Of a stretch of 64,000 nt of DNA, positions 32,122-40,225 are shown one piece after another (positions within the stretch are counted from its first letter, which is position 1; the number at the start of each line of letters is the position of its first letter). The notes below the pieces were generated by a model. The model saw only the letters and a list, made by a program, of their open reading frames with translations, was not told where the DNA came from and searched no databases. The position numbers were made by a program, and so were the translations under genes. This stretch comes from RHKX01 sp046330285 (GTDB taxonomy: Bacteria; Actinomycetota; Thermoleophilia; Solirubrobacterales; 70-9), in contig JAXLSX010000003.1 in NCBI GenBank assembly GCA_046330285.1, positions 186,001-250,000 on the forward strand, written 5' to 3'.

Positions 32122-35100
32122 CGAAGTGCGCCGCGGCCTCCATGCGGAGATCGGCGGCCGAACCGAACCGGCGCGAAGCTTCGCGGTCGCCGGCGCCCGC
32201 CGCGGCCCGCGCGAGCGCATCGAGAGCGAAGACCTCGACCGGCGCGTCGTCGTCGCGGCGAGCGTCGGCGAGGATGGCCTCGAGCCGAGGAACGGCACCC
32301 TCCGCCCCGTCCGCGGCATCCAGCGCCGCGAGCAGACACGCGCCGAGCGCGGCCTGCTCGCCGCCGCCGGCGCCCCGGTGCCATTCGTCGGCGGCCGCGA
32401 GCGCCTCCCGCGCCTCTGAAGTCCGCCCGAGCGCCCGCAGCACCCGCCCGAGATGGACTCGGGCCAGCGCGGCGAGGCGGCTGTCGCCCGTGCCCTCGGC
32501 CTTCTCGATCGCCAGCGCGATCGTGGCGGCACCGGCTTCGTAGTCACCCGCCTGACATTGCGCCCTCCCGAGACTCGACAGCTGGTAGGCCTCGGTCTGG
32601 CGAAATCCGAGCCGGTCGGAGACCTCAGCCGCCCGGCCGATGTGGAGGACGGCGTCGTCGAAGCGGTGCTCGACCCGGGCGAGCTCGCCGAGCATCGCAT
32701 CGCGACGAACGTGGAGCCACGGGTCTTCGACGATGCGCAGCCAGTACTCGACCTGATCCCGCGCCCGCACCGAACGCTCCCGATCGCCCGCCGAGATTGC
32801 CGCCCGGGCCGCGAACAGCGCGTTGGCCGCCTGGTCCCAGGGCCGATCGAACCCCTCGTAGAGGGCCGTGCAGCGGTCGGTCAGCTCCAGCGCCGCGCCG
32901 AAATCGCCATGGTGGGAGACGACGTAGGCCAGGTGGTAGCAGGCGCGTGCCTCGAGCTCGGCCTCTCCGGCCTCCTCGGCGAACCGGCGGGCGGCGTCGA
33001 CGTGCTCGCGGGCCAGCTCGAGCTGATCGGTCGACGCTTCCAGCCACGAGGCGAGGAGCAGCGCGTTCGCTCGCTCCGGGGCCGTCGCCTCCTCGGCTGC
33101 GGCCCCGAGGGCAGTCAGCACGCGCTGCGCACCGCGGCTGTCGCCGAGCACGATCCACGCCCAGCCGAAGCCATTGACGATCCGCAGAGCCAGGAGCGGG
33201 TCGTGCTCCACGCACCAGGAGAGCGCCGCGTCGACGTTGGCTCGCTCGGCGCGGGCGAAGGCGAGATACTCGGCCTGCCGGGCGCTGCGAACGCCCGCCG
33301 TCGACGATTCCGCGGCCCGCGCGAGCCACGCCGCATGGGCAGCGGCGGCGCGGTCACCGAGCCCGGCGGCGGCGACCGCCTCCCGCGCGAAGGCCCGGAT
33401 GCTGTCGAGCAGGCGAAAGCGGCGCTCGGTCTCGGGATCCTCGTCGACGAGGACCAGCGAGCGGCTCGTGAGCCGCTCGATCACGTCGATGGCGGCCGGG
33501 GCCGGAACGTCGAGCGCCTCCATGACCGATTCGACGGCCGCCAGCCGTCCGCCGCCGGCGAAGGCCGACAGCGACCAGAGGCCGCGCTTGTCGTCGGGGA
33601 ACAGCAGCTCGTAGCTCCAGCCGATCGTGGCCCGCAGCGCCCGCCGGCGCTCCGGCTTGCTGCTGGTGGGATCGGCGAGGATGCCGAACCGGTCGTCGAG
33701 CCGCCGGCCGATCTCACCGACCGAGAGGGTCTTGGTCCGGGCCGCCGCCAGCTCGATGGCCAGCGGCAGCCCGTCGAGCGAACGGCACAGCTCCTCGACC
33801 TCCTCGCCCGGTTCGGCGACCGGGCGTCCTCCGCGCCGGGCGATCGAGCGGAGTCCGAACAACTCGACGGCCTCGGGGAGCCCGAGCGGCGCCAGCTCGA
33901 GAACGGACTCGCCGTCGATCCCGAGAGCCACCTGACTCGTGCAGAGCAGCCGCAACTCAGAGGTCGTCTCGAGGAGGCGGAGGGCGAGCGCCGCAACCGC
34001 CTCGTGGACGTGCTCGCAGTTGTCGAGGATCACGACCGAGGGGCCGGCTCGTAGCCGCTCGATCAGGGCCGGCTCGCCGCCCGCGACGTTCAGCGCCGCG
34101 ATCAGCGCGTCGAGGATCTCGTCCGCGGTTCGGACGGCCTCGAGCCGGACCAGCCACACGCCGCCTGATCCGGGCTCCGTTGCGGCCAGGAGCCGCCCGG
34201 CGGCTATCGCCAGCGCAGTCTTCCCGACCCCGCCGGGACCGACGATCTCGACCAGGCGTTCGTTCTCGACGAGCTCTTCGACCGCCGCCGTCTCGTCGTC
34301 GCGGCCGACCAGCCGCGACGAAAGCACCGGCAGATTGCCGGCGACCTCGTCGGTGCCCGGGGACGGCGAGGTCACCCCGGCCTCGAGGTCCGGATCGTGG
34401 GCGAGCACCTGGAGCTCCAGCCGCTGCAGGCGCGGGCCCGGCGCGAGGCCGAGGTCGTCGAGCAGGCGGACCCGGACCCGTTGGTAGGCCTCGAGCGCCT
34501 CTGCCTGCCTGCCGGTCCGGTAGAGGGCGGTGATCAGGAGCTCCCAGAGTCCCTCCTGATAGGGATGCTCGGCGACCGCGGCCTCGAGTCCGCCGATCGT
34601 CTCGCCGGCTTCGCCGAGCCGCAGCCTCGCCGAGAAGCCGGTCTCGATCAGCTTCAGCTGCGCCTCCTCGAGCCGGCCGCGATGCTGGGTGACCCACTCA
34701 CCGTCGCCCGCCGACTGCAGGAGCTCGCCTCGGAACATGCCGAGGGCGGCCTCGCTGCGCTCGGCGGCGGCGCGGTGATCGCCCTCCTCGAGGATCCGCG
34801 CGGCAGCGGCCGCATCGCCGAGAACGGCGAGCGAATCGACGCACGCGGGATCGACTGCAAGCCGGTAGCAGCCCTCGCCGGCGACGATCGCCCCGGGATC
34901 GCCGAACGCCCGCCGCAGCCGGGAGACCTTCGATTGCAGGGTGTTGCGGCTGGTCCCCGCGGCACCCTCGGCCCAGAGGTCCTCGACCAGCCGCTCGGTG
35001 CGTACGTACAAACCGGCTTCGACCGCGAGCCGAACCAACAGTTCGGTCGTCTTTCCTCCCGGAATTGCCAGCGGCTCGCCGTCGCGGCTGACCTCGACCG

Positions 35101-35125
35101 GGCCCAGTACCGAGATCCGGAGCAC
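32063..35125 (-). CDS. AfsR/SARP-type regulator with BTAD, NB-ARC-like ATPase and TPR-like domains
   Basis: A 1020-residue regulator. The N-terminal winged helix (1-95, with VLGPVEVSRDGEPLAIPGGK and the NTLQSKVSRLRRAFG recognition part) and bacterial activation domain (about 96-245) form a SARP. A STAND-type ATPase follows, with the P-loop GPGGVGKT at 296-303 and SVVILDNCEHV as Walker B. The last 400 residues are alpha-helical repeats like TPRs. GTG 35125 follows TAGACT (35132-35137) by six bases. It diverges from a three-gene unit across a spacer with two 11-bp direct repeats, the spacing SARPs bind. It probably activates that unit in response to an unknown input. Confidence 0.9.
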   Translation of the reverse strand: MLRISVLGPVEVSRDGEPLAIPGGKTTELLVRLAVEAGLYVRTERLVEDLWAEGAAGTSRNTLQSKVSRLRRAFGDPGAIVAGEGCYRLAVDPACVDSLAVLGDAAAAARILEEGDHRAAAERSEAALGMFRGELLQSAGDGEWVTQHRGRLEEAQLKLIETGFSARLRLGEAGETIGGLEAAVAEHPYQEGLWELLITALYRTGRQAEALEAYQRVRVRLLDDLGLAPGPRLQRLELQVLAHDPDLEAGVTSPSPGTDEVAGNLPVLSSRLVGRDDETAAVEELVENERLVEIVGPGGVGKTALAIAAGRLLAATEPGSGGVWLVRLEAVRTADEILDALIAALNVAGGEPALIERLRAGPSVVILDNCEHVHEAVAALALRLLETTSELRLLCTSQVALGIDGESVLELAPLGLPEAVELFGLRSIARRGGRPVAEPGEEVEELCRSLDGLPLAIELAAARTKTLSVGEIGRRLDDRFGILADPTSSKPERRRALRATIGWSYELLFPDDKRGLWSLSAFAGGGRLAAVESVMEALDVPAPAAIDVIERLTSRSLVLVDEDPETERRFRLLDSIRAFAREAVAAAGLGDRAAAAHAAWLARAAESSTAGVRSARQAEYLAFARAERANVDAALSWCVEHDPLLALRIVNGFGWAWIVLGDSRGAQRVLTALGAAAEEATAPERANALLLASWLEASTDQLELAREHVDAARRFAEEAGEAELEARACYHLAYVVSHHGDFGAALELTDRCTALYEGFDRPWDQAANALFAARAAISAGDRERSVRARDQVEYWLRIVEDPWLHVRRDAMLGELARVEHRFDDAVLHIGRAAEVSDRLGFRQTEAYQLSSLGRAQCQAGDYEAGAATIALAIEKAEGTGDSRLAALARVHLGRVLRALGRTSEAREALAAADEWHRGAGGGEQAALGACLLAALDAADGAEGAVPRLEAILADARRDDDAPVEVFALDALARAAAGAGDREASRRFGSAADLRMEAAAHFVSELDRVDAPPRDGARHAG

Positions 35126-35131
35126 GGCCGC

Positions 35132-35185
35132 AGTCTATGGCGCCCCATCCGGTGTCAGCGCGCTGTCAGCGCCCATGCGCAGGGT
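35132..35185. promoter_or_regulatory. SARP operator: two 11-bp direct repeats between divergent promoters
   Basis: TGTCAGCGCGC (35153-35163) is followed directly by TGTCAGCGCCC (35164-35174). TAGACT on the minus strand (35132-35137) is the -10 for the SARP gene. CAGGGT (35180-35185) is the -10 candidate for the forward operon, six bases before ATG 35192. SARPs bind direct repeats with an 11-bp period just upstream of a -10. Repeats seen; binding inferred. Confidence 0.65.
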
Positions 35186-35191
35186 TGGCGC

Positions 35192-35560
35192 ATGGCCCGC
35201 CCGCACCCGACCGACGACCTCATCCACCAGCTCGTCGTCGGCGATTCGGCGGCCGTCGCCGCGATCGTCAGCGCGTCGCGGACCAGCGGCGATCCGACCA
35301 TCCTCGTGGCCGCAGCCCTCTTCGCGCCCGACGGCGACGCGCTCGTCGAACGCGCCCGTGCAGCCGCGACCTCCACCCGCGACCGCCAGCTCGTCGCGAT
35401 CGCCTCGGCCCACCTCGCCGGGGACCGCGAGCTCGTCGACGCGCTTGCTCGCGACCACCTCGTAGACCACCCCGACTCCGTCCTCGTCGCCTGGATCGCC
35501 GGCGCCGGCAATCGGAATCAAGACCGGCATGACCCGACCCCGAACAAGGAGCAGCCATGA
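35192..35560 (+). CDS. Small hypothetical protein, first gene of SARP-linked operon
   Basis: A 122-residue cytosolic protein with helical, Ala-rich sequence (VVGDSAAVAAIVSASR, AAALFAPDGDALVERARAAA, AIASAHLAGDRELVDALARDHL). The repeated pattern of short paired helices suggests a small helical-repeat fold; I do not recognise the family. ATG 35192 is the first codon after a CAGGGT box and the SARP-type repeats; the frame runs open upstream only because it crosses the SARP gene. The stop overlaps the next start by four bases (ATGA), so it heads a coupled unit with the DUF4386 and MFS genes. Confidence 0.65.
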   Translation: MARPHPTDDLIHQLVVGDSAAVAAIVSASRTSGDPTILVAAALFAPDGDALVERARAAATSTRDRQLVAIASAHLAGDRELVDALARDHLVDHPDSVLVAWIAGAGNRNQDRHDPTPNKEQP

Positions 35561-36261
35561 ACAGCAAGTTGACCGCATCCCTTCTGATCCTCGCGGCCGT
35601 CCTCGCGAACATCGGATTCACCGCACTCGGCTCGATCTTCAACTACCCCGACATACTCGACGAGCCCGCGGCCGAGGTGCTCGCGAGCTTCCGCGACAAC
35701 CAGGGTGCCGTCGGCGCCTGGTTCTCCGTCCTGGCCTTCTCGGCGGCGCTGCTGGCGCCGATCGCGATCGGCGTCGGCCGGCTCTCGAAGGAACGGGCGA
35801 TGCGGTGGGCGGTGCCCGTCGGCGTCGGCGCGGCCGTCGTCCAGGTGATCGGGCTGCTGCGCTGGCCGATCCTCGTCCCGGGGTACGCCTCCGACGCCGC
35901 GAACGCCGGCGCGGACGTGGCCGCCTCGGCACGGGACTCGTTCACGACGGCGAGCGACATCCTCGGCACCGCCATCGGCGAGACGGTCGGCTATCTGCTG
36001 ACCGCGGTCTGGACGCTGCTCGTGATCTCGGCGCTCGGTCGGACCTACGCCGGGCGCTGGTTCCAGGGGCTCGGGATCGTCTCCGCGGTCCTCGTGCTGG
36101 TCGGCGTCGTCTCGCCACTCGATCTGCCGGGGGTCGACGCCGCCAACTTCATCGGCTACGTCCTCTGGAGCATCTGGCTGATCGCGTTCGCCGTCGTGAT
36201 CCTGGTCAAGGACCGGCGCGGCACGGCGGCGGCCTCCGACCCGATCCCCTCGGCCTCGTGA
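35557..36261 (+). CDS. DUF4386-like membrane protein
   Basis: A 234-residue membrane protein with about six helices. Helix 1 begins at SLLILAAVLANIGFTALG; others include VLAFSAALLAPIAIGVG, WAVPVGVGAAVVQVIGLLRW, and the C-terminal FIGYVLWSIWLIAFAVVILV. The order of helices and the LRWPILVPGYA segment fit DUF4386, a family of unknown role. It is coupled by a four-base overlap to the small protein before it, and its stop overlaps the MFS start (GTGA). The three genes form one unit under the probable control of the SARP regulator. It may assist the pump or sense membrane conditions. Confidence 0.78.
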   Translation: MNSKLTASLLILAAVLANIGFTALGSIFNYPDILDEPAAEVLASFRDNQGAVGAWFSVLAFSAALLAPIAIGVGRLSKERAMRWAVPVGVGAAVVQVIGLLRWPILVPGYASDAANAGADVAASARDSFTTASDILGTAIGETVGYLLTAVWTLLVISALGRTYAGRWFQGLGIVSAVLVLVGVVSPLDLPGVDAANFIGYVLWSIWLIAFAVVILVKDRRGTAAASDPIPSAS

Positions 36262-37802
36262 ACTCGCCCCGGCAGCGATGGCTGGCTCTGGCGGTCCTCT
36301 GCCTGAGCCTGCTCGCCATCGTCATCGACAACACGATCGTCAACGTCGCGCTCCCGACCCTGGCGCGCGACCTCGACGCGGATCTGAGCGAGCTGCAGTG
36401 GGTCGTCGACGCCTACACGCTGGTGTTCGCGGGGCTGCTGCTGCTCGCCGGCGCCCTCGGCGACCGTTACGGCCGCCGGCGGATGCTCCTCACCGGGCTG
36501 GCCGTGTTCGGCGCGGCGTCGGCGTTCGCCGCCTACGCCGGCAGCGCCGACGCGCTGATCGCCGGGCGCGCCGTGATGGGAGCGGGAGCGGCGTTGATCA
36601 TGCCGGCGACCCTCTCGCTGCTCGTCAACGTCTTCGCCGATCCGCGCGAACGCGCGATGGCGATCGGGGTCTGGGCGGCGACCGCGGGACTGGGCGTGGC
36701 ACTCGGTCCGGTCGTCGGCGGCGTCCTCCTCGACCACTACTCGTGGGGGGCGATCTTCCTCGTCAACGTGCCGCTGACGGTGCTCGCCCTCGTCGCCGGA
36801 CGCCGGCTTGTGCCCGAGTCCCGCGATCCGGTCACCCGCCCGCTCGACTGGACGGGCGCCGGGCTTTCCGGCGCCGGCCTGCTCGCGTTGGTCTGGGGCG
36901 TGATCGAGGCGCCGTCTGAAGGCTGGACCTCGGCCCCGGTGCTCGCCGCGGGGGCCGTGGCCGCCGCAGCCCTGACGGCGTTCGTAGTCCGTCAGCGCCG
37001 GGTGGCCGCGCCGCTCCTCGACGTGCGCCTGTTCCGGAATCCGCGCTTCACCGCCGCCAGCAGCACGATCGCGATCCTCTTCTTCGCGCTCTTCGGGTTC
37101 CTCTTCCTGTCGACGCAACTCCTGCAGTTCGTGCTCGGCTACTCGCCGTCGGCCGCCGGCGTCCGCGTTCTGCCCTACGCGGGGGCGATGATCGTCTTCG
37201 CGCCGCTCTCGGCTCGCTTCGTCGCGCGCCTCGGCACCAAGCGGGTCGCGACCGCCGGCATGGTGCTGTTCGCCGCCGGGCTCGCGGTCGCGGCAACCGT
37301 CACCGCCGGGTCCGGATACGGACGGCTCGCCCTCGGGCTCCTCCTGATGGGGATCGGGATGGGGCTCGCCGGCGCCCCCGCGACCGAATCGATCATGGGT
37401 GCGCTGCCGCCCGAGCGGGCGAACATCGGCTCCGCGGTCAACGACACGACGCGCGAGCTAGGCGGTGCGCTCGGTGTTGCCATCGTCGGCAGCATCATGT
37501 CCTCGCTCTACGCCTCAGGCCTCGCCGACCGGTTGCCGGAGGGCACGCCGGCGTCGGTCGCGGACGCCGCACGCGAATCCCTCGGCGCCGCCGTCGCGGC
37601 CGGCGGAAGCTCGGGAATCGCCGACGCCGCACGCGACGCCTTCGTGGAGGCGATGTCGCGCGCCGCCATCGTCACGGCGCTCGTGGCGGCAGCGGGAGCG
37701 ATGCTCGCTTGGCGCTACCTGCCGGCGCGCGAGGCCGAGGGTGGAGACGTTGGTCCTCACCCGGAGAGGGCGGGGCAACCGTCGACCGTGGGGGTCCCGT
37801 GA
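36258..37802 (+). CDS. MFS efflux transporter (DHA2 family)
   Basis: A 514-residue 14-helix transporter. Signatures include VIDNTIVNVALPTLARDL in helix 1, LQWVVDAYTLVFAGLLLLAGALGDRYGRRRM covering the conserved loop, and GVALGPVVGGVLLDHYSWGAIFLVNVP for motif C. The GTG at 36258 overlaps the stop of the DUF4386 gene; the open frame further upstream is not coding. As the last gene of the SARP-linked unit it likely exports a small molecule or antibiotic whose presence or production is sensed through the regulator. Its last bases lie antisense to a lipase-like remnant. Confidence 0.92.
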   Translation: MNSPRQRWLALAVLCLSLLAIVIDNTIVNVALPTLARDLDADLSELQWVVDAYTLVFAGLLLLAGALGDRYGRRRMLLTGLAVFGAASAFAAYAGSADALIAGRAVMGAGAALIMPATLSLLVNVFADPRERAMAIGVWAATAGLGVALGPVVGGVLLDHYSWGAIFLVNVPLTVLALVAGRRLVPESRDPVTRPLDWTGAGLSGAGLLALVWGVIEAPSEGWTSAPVLAAGAVAAAALTAFVVRQRRVAAPLLDVRLFRNPRFTAASSTIAILFFALFGFLFLSTQLLQFVLGYSPSAAGVRVLPYAGAMIVFAPLSARFVARLGTKRVATAGMVLFAAGLAVAATVTAGSGYGRLALGLLLMGIGMGLAGAPATESIMGALPPERANIGSAVNDTTRELGGALGVAIVGSIMSSLYASGLADRLPEGTPASVADAARESLGAAVAAGGSSGIADAARDAFVEAMSRAAIVTALVAAAGAMLAWRYLPAREAEGGDVGPHPERAGQPSTVGVP

Positions 37803-37945
37803 ACCGGTCCTCGGTCCACCGCAGCAGCTGGGGGGCGAGCGGCGAGTCGTCGGCGACGACCTGAAGGTGGTCCCGATCCGGGTAGGTGCGGAGGCCCACC
37901 CCCGGCCGGCTGCACGCAGCCCAGGTAGGCAGTTTCACGCTTCGT
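37789..37945 (-). pseudogene. Remnant of a secretory-lipase C-terminus
   Basis: On the minus strand, the frame reads VGLRTYPDRDHLQVVADD followed by a tryptophan-containing helix and DRFTGPP. This is the typical last segment of actinobacterial secretory lipases, with the catalytic histidine in YP(x)(x)DH. About 50 residues are present, with no start, no nucleophile elbow and no full fold, so it is a broken fragment. It lies mostly between the pump stop and the start of the small membrane protein; only its last 14 bases overlap the pump gene. The resemblance is by eye. A chance frame is possible, since GC-rich antisense frames are often open. Confidence 0.4.
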
Positions 37946-37962
37946 ATGTACGGTGTTTGAGG

Positions 37963-38292
37963 ATGCCCATCGCGACGACCGACATCAACCGCCGTGCGGC
38001 CTGCGCTTTCCTCGCGCTCTCGGTACCGCTCGCCGCCACGATCGCAATGGCCGGCGGCGCCCTCGCGTTCGTGCCGCTGCTCCTGATCCTCGTCCCGATC
38101 CTCCTCGTCGGGCGGCCCGCCGGCGTCGAGACCCTGGAACGCCTGCGCTCGCGGCTCGAGCGCCGCCCACCTGCGCGGTGTCACGCGCCGGCCCGGGAGT
38201 GGCATTCCCTGCAGGTCCCCGGCCTGCGCCACAACCTCCTGATCGCCTCCTCCCTCGCGGAGCGCGGCCCACCCCTGCCCGCGCTGAGCTGA
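37963..38292 (+). CDS. Small membrane protein, unknown family
   Basis: A 109-residue protein with two close membrane helices (residues about 12-50: ACAFLALSVPLAATIAMAGG then AFVPLLLILVPILLVG) followed by a basic cytosolic part (ETLERLRSRLERRPPAR) and a short C-terminal tail. No family known. ATG 37963 has TTGAGG two bases upstream and TACGGT eight bases upstream; either could mark its start. Coding is supported by the clean membrane pattern and the position between two firm genes; confidence is moderate because the frame also runs open upstream. Confidence 0.55.
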   Translation: MPIATTDINRRAACAFLALSVPLAATIAMAGGALAFVPLLLILVPILLVGRPAGVETLERLRSRLERRPPARCHAPAREWHSLQVPGLRHNLLIASSLAERGPPLPALS

Positions 38293-38369
38293 CGGTTCGC
38301 ATCGCGCCGGCATCGAACCGGCCGATGGCCTTCGGCGATCTCGGTCGCCGCTCTCCCGCGAGGAGACCC

Positions 38370-39674
38370 ATGCCCCTTTCGCCCAACCGACGGAACCGGT
38401 TCGCCCGGAACCGCCCGATCACAATCCGCAATCCCCTGATCGTCGCCATCGCCGCGATCGCGCTCGCCACCAGTGCCGCCGCCTGCGGCGGCACTTCCAC
38501 TCCGTCGGCCGGCGAGCCCGCCGAGATCGCCGATGCCGGCCGGAAGGTCTCGGAGCCGACGGTCGCGACCGATCCGTCAGGGCGGGACGTCTACGTCGCC
38601 TGGTCGGTCTTCAAAGGGTTCTACAACGGCGACTCCTACCTCATCGCCTCGCACGACGGCGGCGAGACCTTCGGCAAGCCGGTCCACCTCGGCGGCGACA
38701 CCGAGGAATACTCGATGACACCGCTGATCGCGGTTGCCGACGACGGCACGGTCACGGTCGCATGGACCCACCTCGAGCTCGACCTTCTGATCGACCCCGA
38801 GGACAAGTGGTCGAACGCGTCCTGGCAGATGGTGGCCAACTCGACCGACGGAGGGCGGACGTTCTCGAAGCCCGTGCCCGTGCCCCGTGCAGGGGCGAAG
38901 AAGTTCGGCTACTTCCTGGCGATGTCGTCTTCCCCGGACGGGAGCACCACGACGCTCTACTGGCTCGACTGGACGTTCACCTACTTCGAGAAGGAGCCCG
39001 AGAACCTCTCCGAGGGCGCGGTCCTCTACGCATCGACCAGCACCGACGGCGGCCGGACCTTCGGCCCGGCGAAGAAGCTCGCCGATCACGCCTGCGTCTG
39101 CTGCACCCCGGCCGGCTACTTCCTCGACGGTCATCCCGGTGTCGTCGCCCGCGGGCTCGAGCGCGGCAACGTCCGCAACCCGATCTCGGTCGTCTCGAGC
39201 GACGACGGCACCGCCTGGAAGCCGCCGGCGACGATCCACGAGGACGGGTTCAAGCTCCCCATCTGCCCCCACGTCGGCCTCGGTGCGGGCGTCTCCGGTG
39301 ATGAGCTCCACACCGCCTGGTGGACCGGTGCCGAGGGGCGGAAGGCGATCTGGTACTCGACATCCGCGGACGGAACGGAGTTCACCGATCCGGTCAAGGT
39401 CGCCGACATGGAGCTGCCGCCCCACGACAACGGAGTCACGCTGGCGGTCGACGGCAACGAGACGTCGTGGATCACGACGGTCGACCCCGAAGGAGGGCAC
39501 CACGGCTCCGCGATCCTGCTCTGGACGGTCGACGGAGACGGCGAGGTCGAGGACGTCGGAGTCGGCGGTGCGACCGGCGAGCTGCCGTACGTCACCGGCG
39601 ACGAATCGGGGGGATACCTCGTCTGGGCGGATGGCCCGAAGGTGATGCTCAGCAGACTGGAGGACGGACGATGA
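38370..39674 (+). CDS. Lipoprotein with sialidase-like BNR repeats
   Basis: A 434-residue exported lipoprotein. The lipobox is ATSAAAC with Cys39 after a hydrophobic core. The mature part has several BNR-type turns (SHDGGETFG, STDGGRTFSKPV, STDGGRTFGPAK), indicating a six-bladed sialidase-like propeller. It lacks an obvious sialidase catalytic set. A cysteine cluster, ADHACVCCTPAGYF, and a later LPICPHVG look like a metal or redox site. ATG 38370 follows AGGAG at five bases. The stop overlaps the start of a TlpA-like thioredoxin (ATGA), so the two are coupled, and that partner may service the cysteine cluster. Confidence 0.82.
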   Translation: MPLSPNRRNRFARNRPITIRNPLIVAIAAIALATSAAACGGTSTPSAGEPAEIADAGRKVSEPTVATDPSGRDVYVAWSVFKGFYNGDSYLIASHDGGETFGKPVHLGGDTEEYSMTPLIAVADDGTVTVAWTHLELDLLIDPEDKWSNASWQMVANSTDGGRTFSKPVPVPRAGAKKFGYFLAMSSSPDGSTTTLYWLDWTFTYFEKEPENLSEGAVLYASTSTDGGRTFGPAKKLADHACVCCTPAGYFLDGHPGVVARGLERGNVRNPISVVSSDDGTAWKPPATIHEDGFKLPICPHVGLGAGVSGDELHTAWWTGAEGRKAIWYSTSADGTEFTDPVKVADMELPPHDNGVTLAVDGNETSWITTVDPEGGHHGSAILLWTVDGDGEVEDVGVGGATGELPYVTGDESGGYLVWADGPKVMLSRLEDGR

Positions 39675-40186
39675 AGAAGGCGTGGCTGGTGATCGCCGCG
39701 GCGGCGCTCGCGATCGTCGCGCTGGTGATCTTCGACAAGGGCGAGCCGCCCGGGGGCGGCGAGCCGGTCACCTATTCGGCGCGATCCTTCGACGGCGGCG
39801 AGAAGGTCTCGACCGACGACCTGCGCGGCAGCCCTGCACTTCTGACCAGCTGGGCGAGCTGGTGCACCGAGTGCCGGACCGAGTTGCCGCAGCTCGAGGA
39901 TTTCTGGAAGTCGAAGGACTCGAACGGCCTTCAGGTCGTCGCCGTGAACCTCGACTCGACGGGCGGCGACGGTCCCGCGGCGCGGGCGGCAGCCGAGTTC
40001 GGCCTGACGATGCCGATCTGGAGCGATACCGACGGCCGCTTCACCGGCTACTTCCACGGCATCGGCGTGCCGATGTCGGTTCTTCTCGACGGCGACGGCG
40101 AGGTCGTCAAGGTGTGGCAGGGCCCGATCGACTTCAGCGATGCGAAGGCCATGGCCCCGATCCACGAGGTTCTGCGGGAGAACTAG
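39671..40186 (+). CDS. TlpA/ResA-like membrane-anchored thioredoxin
   Basis: A 171-residue extracytoplasmic thioredoxin-like protein with one N-terminal membrane helix (AWLVIAAAALAIVALVIF). The active site is WCTEC with Cys65 and Cys68, in WASWCTECRTELPQLE; TE between the cysteines is less common than GP or PP. A cis-proline segment (GIGVPMSVLLDGDGEV) completes the fold. It would reduce or rearrange disulfides or metal-site cysteines outside the membrane. It is translationally coupled to the upstream lipoprotein, whose CVCC cluster is the obvious candidate partner. Family certain; pairing inferred. Confidence 0.88.
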   Translation: MKKAWLVIAAAALAIVALVIFDKGEPPGGGEPVTYSARSFDGGEKVSTDDLRGSPALLTSWASWCTECRTELPQLEDFWKSKDSNGLQVVAVNLDSTGGDGPAARAAAEFGLTMPIWSDTDGRFTGYFHGIGVPMSVLLDGDGEVVKVWQGPIDFSDAKAMAPIHEVLREN

Positions 40187-40225
40187 CGGCGCGAGGCGCG
40201 GTGCGAGCCTCTAACTTCTGCGTCG

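Noticed and set aside
30742..32700. A 652-residue open frame on the minus strand
   Set aside because: Its sequence is charged, low-complexity and antisense to the EamA transporter and the kinase-like gene, with no recognisable domain.
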